Assembly: GCA_027972325.1 (NCBI GenBank)
Contig: JAPMOS010000350.1
Coordinates: 1 to 24,896 of the forward strand
Length of the DNA stretch: 24,896 bases
Direction: 5' to 3'
DNA from: Paratrimastix pyriformis
Taxonomy: Eukaryota; Preaxostyla; Paratrimastigidae
Of the stretch, positions 18,588 through 24,896 are shown in pieces; position 1 is the stretch's first letter; each line of letters begins with the position of its first letter. Both the position numbers and the translations under genes were made by a program. The notes under the pieces were generated by a model. The model was given only the letters and a program-made list of their open reading frames with translations. It ran no database searches and was not told where the DNA came from.

Positions 18588-19414
18588 CTCCGGGGAGAAG
18601 TCGTCCGGGTCGGTCGGCCGGGCCCGCTTGCGCTCGGCCTTCGCCTTGGGTTCGGGGCACGGCCGCCCTCGTCCGACGACGAGGAGGAGATCTCCACTGG
18701 GGCCGGGTGCTTGTGCCGGTGCCGCGGCCTGGCGTCCTCCTGGGGGCGTCGTCCGAGCCCTTCGCCTCCGCAGCCTCCTTGGCCTCATGAGGCGGCCCAG
18801 GCTTCCGGCGGGCCGGTGGCGGGGGCCGGGGCCGCGGCCTTCGCCTCCTTGGCGGCCTCCTTCTTGGACTTGGCGGCCACCGGGGCCGCCTTCTTGCCTT
18901 CTTCGGGGCCTCGCGATCCTTCTTGGGCTTGGCGGCCGCCGGGGCCGCCTTCTTGGGCTTGGGCGGGCTCGGCACATCATCGTCGTCCAGGATTCTGAAA
19001 TCCAAAAAAGAATCAGCTGGGAAAGGCCAGAACCCGCTCCGACAGACGGCCGAGCGGCTCCAGTTCCCTTGTCCTTGTGCTCGACGGCGCCAGAGGCGGG
19101 CGTCGTCGGACGGGCGGTCAGGGCGGTCGGGGCCTTCGGGGCGGTAGGGGTCGGGGCAGGGGGCGCTCCTGGTGCGGTGTGCGTGGCGGCGGGGGCGGGA
19201 GACCTAACAAAGAACGAATTTAGCACCGAGCCGGAGGTGCGATGCAAATACGGACGAGGGCTCCTCGCGTTCGGGCTCGTCCTCCTCCCCACCGATGTCG
19301 AGGAGGAGGTCTTTGCCGGCGGAATCAGGTGAGGACGGCCGGAAAAGGCCGTCAAAAGTCTGTCGAATCAGCTCCAGATGGGGTGTGGAACTGGTTCCAA
19401 TCGATCGAGTTCAT
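18455..19414 (-). pseudogene. Gene B, N-terminal part, right copy (Lys/Pro-rich)
   Basis: It starts at 19414 with MNSIDWNQF, directly after GCCGTTTTCAG as on the left, then departs from the left sequence. It continues with an acidic patch (about 19260-19320) and Pro/Ala/Thr-rich sequence (about 19080-19200). After an intron-like gap near 18990-19010 comes a Lys/Pro/Ala-rich histone-tail-like segment (DDDDVPSPPKPKKAA near 18960-18990) and KAKAERKRARPTDPDD near 18610-18640. The AT-hook core of the left copy is not kept exactly. The pattern of composition is conserved better than the residues. It is broken in places. Confidence 0.45.
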
Positions 19415-19455
19415 CTGAAAACGGCAAAAAGGCGCGTTAACAAAGGTTAGAACCC

Positions 19456-19469
19456 GGGGTAAGGTCCAC
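19456..19469. promoter_or_regulatory. Shared upstream motif, gene B right
   Basis: GGGGTAAGGTCCAC lies about 40 bp upstream of the gene B start at 19414 (minus strand), next to a conserved AACCCGGGG. It matches the position and partly the sequence of the left copy at 5019-5032. Confidence 0.4.
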
Positions 19470-19489
19470 CTCGCGAGTTGAATGAGAAC

Positions 19490-20296
19490 ACCACCACCTC
19501 GAAAAATTCGATGTCAGAACACCACCTCGAAAAATTCGATTTCTATTGAAAATCCATACCGCCGGTATGGATTTTAGTACCCCCGACAAACATCGCGATA
19601 CCGGTTCTGATGATGCAAATCGATGAGTTTCATCGAAAAAACACTTGGGATGATGTCGGAACACCACCTCGAAAAATTCGATTTCTATTGAAAATCCATA
19701 CCGCCGGTATGGATTTTAGTACCCCCGACAAACATCGCGATACCGGTTCTGATGATGCAAATCGATGAGTTTCATCGAGAAAACACTTGGGATGATGTCG
19801 GAACACCACCTCGAAAAATTCGATTTCTATTGAAAATCCATACCGCCGGTATGGATTTTAGTACCCCCGACAAACATCGCGATACCGGTTCTGATGATGC
19901 AAATCGATGAGTTTCATCGAAAAAACACTTGGGATGATGTCGGAACACCACCTCGAAAAATTCGATTTCTATTGAAAATCCATACCGCCGGTATGGATTT
20001 TAGTACCGACAAACATCGCGATACCGGTTCTGATGATGCAAATCGATTTGTTTCATCGAAAAAACACTTGGGATGATGTCGGAACACCACCTCGAAAAAT
20101 TCGATTTCTATTGAAAATCCATACCGCCGGTATGGATTTTAGTACCCGACAAACATCGCGATACCGGTTCTGATGATGCAAATCGATGAGTTTCATCGAA
20201 AAACACTTGGGATGATGTCGGAACACCACCTCGAAAATTCGATTTCTATTGAAAATCCATACCGCCGGTATGGATTTTAGTACCCCCGACAAACAT
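19490..20296. repeat. Tandem array of about 140-bp iterons, right version
   Basis: There are six units of 138-142 bp. Each contains the perfect dyad CCATACCGCCGGTATGG, at 19554-19570, 19696-19712, 19838-19854, 19980-19996, 20119-20135 and 20257-20273. Other shared parts are TTTTAGTACCCCCGACAAAC after the dyad, TCGATGAGTTTCATCGA (another dyad, in most units) and ATCGCGAT. Aligned on the opposite strand, the unit is clearly homologous to the left-arm unit, at roughly three-quarters identity by eye. It lies between the divergent starts of B (19414) and A (20351). Confidence 0.92.
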
Positions 20297-20321
20297 TTGA
20301 TGGTTTAGTGGCTCTAACCTT

Positions 20322-20335
20322 GGGTAATAGCCACA
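20322..20335. promoter_or_regulatory. Shared upstream motif, gene A right
   Basis: GGGTAATAGCCACA lies about 15 bp upstream of the gene A start at 20351, followed by the conserved TTGATCCCGCCAAAATG leader also present in the left arm. Confidence 0.55.
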
Positions 20336-20350
20336 CTTGATCCCGCCAAA

Positions 20351-22327
20351 ATGCCCAAGGAAAGCACTCAGGAACTTCGTGAGACGCGCAGCGGCCGCCG
20401 TTACCCGACTCCTCGTCACTCGCGGGATGACTCCTCGGAGGAGGAACCGCGAGGCCATTCGAGGAAACGTGCGCGCGCTGAACCCAAGTCATCCGCCGCC
20501 GATGCTGCGCCGGCCTCGCCTCTTCGCCTGGACACTGTCACCGAAGATGAAGCTGAGCAAGAGGAGACCCAACGCGCCAGCCAGGAACACGAGGCGACCG
20601 AACAGGAACAAGAGGAGACCCAACATGCCAGCCAGGATGCCGATCAACATCACCCAGTCGTCTTCATTCCATCAGCCGAGCATTCTTCCAGCAGCGAACA
20701 TGCGCGGGCGAGCGTGCTACCCGAGCCGCCCACCGCCGAGCCCGAGGAGACCCCTGAGCCTGAGCAGACCACCGTGCCAGAGCAGACCACCGAGCCCGTG
20801 CCTGAGCAGACCACCATCGAACCTTTGGAGACCACCACAACTGAACCCGAGGTGACTACCTCCGACCCTGTGCAGGCCACCACCACCGAACCCGCAGAAC
20901 CCTCAGAACCCGAACCGGCGCAGTCCGAACTACAGCAAACCGGCACAGAACCGGAAGCCGCCGAGCAGTCCGTCCCTGGTGAACCCGAGCAGCTCGCCGA
21001 ACCCGAGCAGCCCGCCGAACCTGAGCTGACCCCGAACCCGAGCAGACCGCAGCCCCTCCTCCGACGCCCTCAAAGCAGCCCCCAACGCCGGACCGCCCCT
21101 CCGTCGTCGTCGCTTGCCCCTCCTCCGAAACCGAGGGCGGGTTCGCCTCCCAAGAAACTGCCCGACTCCATCCCGCCCAAGACGCCAGCACAGGCTCCCC
21201 CGGCTATCAAGAGGTCCGCTCCCGTTCCCCCGACATCGATCCTGGCAACCCAGCGTTCACCGCCGCCGCCGGCTGCTGGTTCAATCGTTGCTCTCAAGAC
21301 GCCTCCGCCTCCGGCATCCGTGCCTTCCAGAACCCCACGTGCAGCCCCTGCGTCCTCCGCCTCACGTGCAGCCCCGGTCACCGCCACGAGCACTACTGCC
21401 ACGCCTCCAGCAGTGGCTCCGGGTCGGGCTTCCGTGCCTCCCAGAACCCCACGTGCAGCCCCGGTCACCGCCACGAGCACGACTGCAAAGCCTCCAGCAG
21501 TGGCTCCGGATCGAGCTTCCGTGCCTCCCAGAACGCCCCGCACCGCCACGAGTTCCACGTCAGTCCCTCCCACAACTTCGAGTCCTCCGCCTCTGTCGTC
21601 GTCGAACACCGCCCCCCCGCCCCTCAATCGGTCTGTTTTTCTGTTTACCTCTTGTGGGTTCCTTAAAACCTCTCCTCCAGGATCTACCTCGTCTGGCAAT
21701 CGGAGACAAAGGAAGTGTTGAAACTCACTCGACAGGCATTTTACGAACGGATCTTTCCCAAGCTGCTGGCAAGTTGGTTCCCGAGCACAAACCATCTGAA
21801 TCGCGGTCTCATCGTCCCTGTTCATTTTTTCGAGACCATGGCTGAGTACCGACTCTCCGGTGCCATCTGTGTTGAGTTGCACAAGGTACTTAACCGGTTG
21901 GGACTCACCTTCGGGAAAATCCTGTTTTCGATGACCTGCGGTCAAAGTGCTGATATCGAGAAGACCTACCAGTTCCTGACTTCAAGAGCCTTGATGATTC
22001 TTGTGTGTCTGGATTCCGAGGCTGCATTCGGCGTCGACCGTGCCGTCGATGGCCACATGAGGCTGGAAGAGCTTGCCCTCTGGGAACGCACTTTCCCCTT
22101 CTACGTCAAGGAGGTTTTTCATGACCGTTCCATGTTGGAACTCACTGACTACGGAGAACAGTTCCCCAAGGTATTCCAGGCTTGCGAACGTGAATACCGC
22201 TCTCTCCGAAGACGAACGGAAGACCTATGACTGGTCGATTCAGTGCCACAAGTTCCGCACCAACACCTGCCACCGCGAGATTCCGGCCCATTGGGACTGT
22301 CTCTTCAAGTTCACTGGGAGCGCATAA
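20351..22327 (+). pseudogene. Gene A, right copy (Pro/Glu repeat protein of unknown function)
   Basis: It starts MPKESTQELRETRSGRRY, identical to the left copy. Next come an acidic Glu/Gln-rich region, Glu/Pro/Thr repeats (EPEQTTVPEQTTEP type, about 20740-21030), a Pro/Ala/Thr-rich region with APVTATSTT and PPAVAPGRASVPPRTPRAAP repeats (about 21330-21540), an intron-like gap near 21630-21680, and the compact C-terminal domain (about 21690-22327) with KLTRQAFYERIFPKLL, LSGAICVELHKVL and RLEELALWER. The repeats differ in unit and number from the left copy. The C-terminal domain is only about 70-75% identical to the left. The long N-terminal stretch is open for more than 400 residues. The function is unknown; disordered repeats plus a folded domain could suit a structural, adhesive or DNA-scaffolding protein. 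Confidence 0.7.
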
Positions 22328-22402
22328 ACAACCCGAGACTTTTTGTCTCTATCTCTCTCCGCCACCTTCTTCCGCTTTCCATGTGTCCCTGTTTTTGAAA
22401 GA

Positions 22403-22416
22403 GTGGCTATTACCCC
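22403..22416. promoter_or_regulatory. Shared motif copy at the A3 remnant
   Basis: GTGGCTATTACCCC follows TTTTTGAAAGA as in the left A3 upstream region. Here the A3 5' part is missing, so the motif now sits next to the A3 tail. Confidence 0.45.
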
Positions 22417-22530
22417 TGGAGCCTAGTCGCATCGAGACCTTCGTTGATCTATTGTTACCAAAACTTTTATCTTGTGCGGAACCCGTCAGCGTGGATCCAT
22501 TCACCGAGAAGAGCGTGTGCCAGCCGTAGT
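22417..22530 (+). pseudogene. Gene A3, right remnant
   Basis: A short leftover of A3 reads RIETFVDLLLPKLLSCAEPV and then VDPFTEKSVCQP. It matches the left-arm sequence near 1680-1765. Only this tail is present in the right arm, which accounts for roughly half a kilobase of length difference between the arms. Confidence 0.5.
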
Positions 22531-22615
22531 TCGTCCTACAAGGTGAACAAAACAGAGATGGCGTGAAATAGTGCTTTCCTTGTGTCTGATTTTGAACTTC
22601 CTGGTTTTGAAAAGA

Positions 22616-22629
22616 GTGGCTGTTACCCC
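22616..22629. promoter_or_regulatory. Shared upstream motif, A2 right
   Basis: GTGGCTGTTACCCC lies about 30 bp upstream of the A2 start at 22659, with the flank GTTTTGAAAAGA conserved with the left copy. Confidence 0.5.
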
Positions 22630-22658
22630 CTGGAGTATCCCGCATGGAAACCGCCAAA

Positions 22659-23965
22659 ATGCAGAGGAAGCACGCAAGTCATGCCATGCTTAGCAGACGG
22701 ACTCGGTCTCGCCAGGTGATCATTCTCGTCGAGGACGTTCCCGAGTCCCTTCCGAGTCCCCTTCCTGAGCCTTCCAGGCCTTCCTGGGCCTTCTGAGCCC
22801 CTTCCAGGCCTTCTGAGCCTTCCTGAGCCCTTCTGAGCCCTTCCTGAGCCCCTTCCTGAGCCTTCCTGAGCCCCTTCCTGAGCCCCTTCCTGAGCCTTCT
22901 GGGCCCTTCCCAGGCCTTCCTGAGCCCTTCCTGAGCCCCTTCTGAGTCCCTTCCTGAGCCCTTCCTGAGCCTTTCTGGCCTTCCTGAGCCCAGGCCTTCC
23001 AGGCCTTCCTTCCTGGCCTTCCTGAGCCCTTCTGAGCCCTTCTGAGCACAGGCCTTCCTGAGCCCTTCCTGGCCTTCCCGGCATGACAAGCCCCCGCCTA
23101 CGAAGTCCGCTGCTCCCCCGCTCCTCAATCGGTCTGTTTACTGTTTTCCCTGATGTGTTGTGGGTTTCTCATGCCTCTCCTCCAGGACCTACGACTTCTT
23201 TCAACCGGAGGACAAGACCGAAGTGCACCTAAGCCGACAGGCTTTTACGAACGGATCTTCCCAAGCTGCTGGCAAGTTGGTTCCCGAACACGAATCATCT
23301 GAATCCCTCATCGTCCCCGTTCACTTTTGAAGCCGTTGACTGAGTACCATTTCTCCGCTCCCATCTGTGTTGAGTTGCTGGGTACTCACCCGGATGGTTC
23401 TCGCTTTCGGTGGCGTCCTTTTTCCTTGACCAGCGGACGCTGTTCTGATACGTCGCAGACCTACAGGGGCCTGTCAGCAAGAGCCTTGCTCATTACCCTG
23501 CTCCTTGATTCCGAGGCTGCATTCGATGAGATCGTCCTCTGGAACGCTCTTACCCCTTCTACCTCAGGGGTTCTTCGTGACCGTTCCCTGTTGGAGCACT
23601 GCCTACTACGGAGAACAGTTCCCCAAGGTATTCCTGGCCTGCGAACGTGAATACCTCTCTCTCTCCGCGGACGAACGGAAGACCTATGACTGGTCGATTC
23701 AGTGCCACAAGTTCCGCACCAGCACCTGCTCGCGCGAGCTTCCTACCCTTGGGACTTCCTCTTAACTGGGCCCCTTCCTCTGCCCGTTCCTGTCCTTGTG
23801 GCTGAGCCCGAACCCGTGCCGGAATCCGTGCCCCTTCCCGAGAACGTGCCGGTAGCCGATGATGACGAAGATGAATGGTTTGCCGGCGATAAATTCGGAT
23901 GACGACACTGGCAACAACGACTACAACGCCAACCCCAAGGCGAAGACGAAGACGAAGACGAGTAA
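22659..23965 (+). pseudogene. Gene A2, right copy (A-family fossil)
   Basis: It starts MQRKHASHAMLSRRTRSRQ in the CCGCCAAAATG context, followed by a readable VIILVEDVPESLP stretch. A CCTTCCTGAGCC minisatellite (22735-23075) encodes Pro/Ser/Glu-type repeats, in the position where gene A has its own repeats. After an intron-like gap (about 23130-23190) comes the compact C-terminal domain (about 23195-23770; DFFQPEDKTEVHLSRQA, MRSSS/LWERS-like blocks). It ends with an acidic tail to about 23965 rich in Asp/Glu and EPVPESVP. It is nearly identical to the left copy in the domain and different in the repeat region. The copy is broken in several places and its function is unknown. Confidence 0.58.
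22735..23075. repeat. Minisatellite CCTTCCTGAGCC
   Basis: About 25-30 irregular units built from CCTTCCTGAGCC, CCTTCTGAGCC and CCTTCCAGG fill this stretch. The left arm has only a few units on the other strand (about 1310-1365), so copy number has changed greatly between arms. All three frames are open on the minus strand as a side effect of the repeat. Confidence 0.9.
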
Positions 23966-24155
23966 TGAATCTGGTTCTCTTTTGATCCGAAAAAAGGAGG
24001 AGGAAGTGCGTCAGGGTGAAGCAAGGTGAAAGTGAAGCAAGGAGGATTTGGGAGGGTCTGTTCATGAAAACCCGCGGGCCCTCACTACAGACAGGCCGAG
24101 TGGGGAGGGTCTGTCCACGAAACCCGGAGGCCAGAGCGTCGGGCTTTTCTATAGA

Positions 24156-24467
24156 AATCTCAATGTCTATAGCGTCCACAGAAACCCTGGAACAATTCCT
24201 TCCGGGAACAGTACCTGCATCAAAAGATCGTCAGGGATCACTCCAAGCCGCCGGCCCCAACTCAGGGCGCTTTGTCTGCGGCATCCAGACCTTGCTCGGG
24301 CCTCATCCTTGCAGGAGCCGCCGCCTCCGCCGCACTCTTCGCCCGCTTGTGTTGTTGCGCACGAGCCTCTTGCGCAGCCGCCTCCCTTCTCAGCATCAGA
24401 CATAGTCACAGATTCAGAATCAGCCATCTTCTGCGGAGAAATTCAAACGAAGGTCAACTCGACCCCG
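24156..24467. other. Unassigned stretch right of the palindrome
   Basis: Homology between the arms ends near 24155. The stretch up to 24467 matches nothing else in the window. On the minus strand a reading frame starts at 24427 (MADSESVTMSDAEK) and continues in Ala/Arg/Gln-rich, helix-like sequence; a neighbouring frame reads AAAQEARAQQHKRAKSAAEA. It may be the start of another host or element gene. I recognise nothing further. Confidence 0.3.
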
Positions 24468-24896
24468 GGGCCAACTTCGCACTCGGAGAAGGGGCACAGT
24501 ACATCCCAGCGCCAGTTGACGGGCCGCTCGTGGCCTCGCTGGAAAACCTCGATGGGCAGCTCCACCTCCTCAGGGCGGGGGCTCCCGGTGAGCGACGGCC
24601 GGGGTTGGCCTCCTCGAGGTAATCTGCGAAGAAGTGATGAAGAAGGACAAGTTAAAAACCAATTGCATCGTGAAGGGAATGAATCACGGACTTCCCCAGA
24701 TGGCACGAATTCGGTGATCGCTCACGAAATTGAAGCACTCGAGCCGGCGTCCATTGCTGGGACAGGTTGGCCTCGGTATCCATCACGATGATGGTACCGT
24801 TGGGGGCAATGAACGAGTCGAGGTACTGGACCAGTCCGTAGTCCGGGTAGGTCTGTCTCGAGGGTCGTCGGTAATGCCCAGGAGCATCCAACACGG
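24468..24896 (-). pseudogene. Third, partial copy of the gene B methyltransferase
   Basis: The sequence from GCCAACTTCGCACTCGGAG onward is almost the same as 15682-16125. It covers the middle of the methyltransferase (the HERPVNWRWDVLCP and GTIIVMDTEANLSQQW blocks and the motif IV side), but not the AdoMet-binding motif I. It begins abruptly at about 24468 and runs off the window. It shows that another rearranged copy of the element continues to the right. Confidence 0.8.

Larger units (their letters stand above)
12889..24155. repeat. Right arm of the giant inverted repeat
   Basis: This is the mirror copy of the left arm, with the order integrase, B, tandem array, A, A3 remnant, A2. Homology stops close to 24155; beyond it the sequence is different. 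A 60-base piece of the integrase read by eye (11041-11100 against its mirror) shows one difference. The tandem arrays and gene A differ far more, so the arm is a real diverged copy and not a simple fold-back artefact. Confidence 0.92.

Noticed and set aside
22623-23128. Long open frames on the minus strand of the minisatellite (Gly/Arg/Lys/Glu-rich)
   Set aside because: All three frames are open because of the 12-bp repeat. They are antisense to the A2 gene and have no start context like the other genes.
1-24155. Sequencing or assembly fold-back artefact as the cause of the palindrome
   Set aside because: The arms differ by private segments, repeat numbers and strong local divergence in the arrays and gene A, which a fold-back of one molecule would not produce.
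1-24896. Complete Polinton/Maverick or virophage
   Set aside because: No protein-primed polymerase B, packaging ATPase, maturation protease or capsid gene was seen; an integrase alone is not enough.

Overview
The window is eukaryotic. It is GC-rich, its coding stretches are separated by short GT-AG gaps of about 50-100 bp with pyrimidine-rich 3' ends, and no bacterial-style operon or Shine-Dalgarno layout is visible. A protist-like genome with small introns (of the Acanthamoeba type, for example) would fit, but nothing in the sequence names the organism.

Nearly the whole window is one giant imperfect palindrome. A left arm (about 1-12377) and a right arm (about 12889-24155) are inverted copies around a unique spacer of about 0.5 kb. 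Each arm carries one unit of an integrase-bearing mobile element. From the outside inwards the unit holds: (i) a small family of related genes of unknown function, here called A2, A3 and A, read outward; (ii) a tandem array of 5-6 units of about 140 bp, each with a perfect 17-bp palindrome; (iii) gene B, read inward, with a Lys/Pro-rich N-terminal half, a ParB/sulfiredoxin-like domain, a helical middle, a Pro/Gln-rich linker and a beta-type DNA amino-methyltransferase; and (iv) a retroviral-type (rve, HHCC + DDE) integrase, also read inward. I see no reverse transcriptase, RNase H, protease, DNA polymerase B, capsid or packaging ATPase. The family is therefore unresolved: an integrase plus methyltransferase element, not a recognisable LTR element or complete Polinton. 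It is treated here as a fossil. Most genes in both arms are broken in several places, although long stretches remain well conserved.

The arms are not equally similar along their length. The integrase, the methyltransferase C-terminal half and A2 are nearly identical between arms. The tandem array, gene A and the first half of gene B have diverged clearly. The arrays are homogeneous within an arm but differ between arms, and the palindrome core has changed on both sides so that symmetry is kept. A shared 13-14 bp motif (GTGGCTATTACCC or its complement) lies just upstream of the start of each gene family, which suggests common control of the unit.

The central spacer (12378-12888) holds a weak tRNA-like sequence with a T-run, a short inverted repeat and an unrelated coding fragment on the minus strand. 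It is flanked by long G and C tracts. To the right of the palindrome (24156-24896) lies an Ala-rich stretch of unknown nature and then a third partial copy of the methyltransferase, so the element has further rearranged copies beyond the window.
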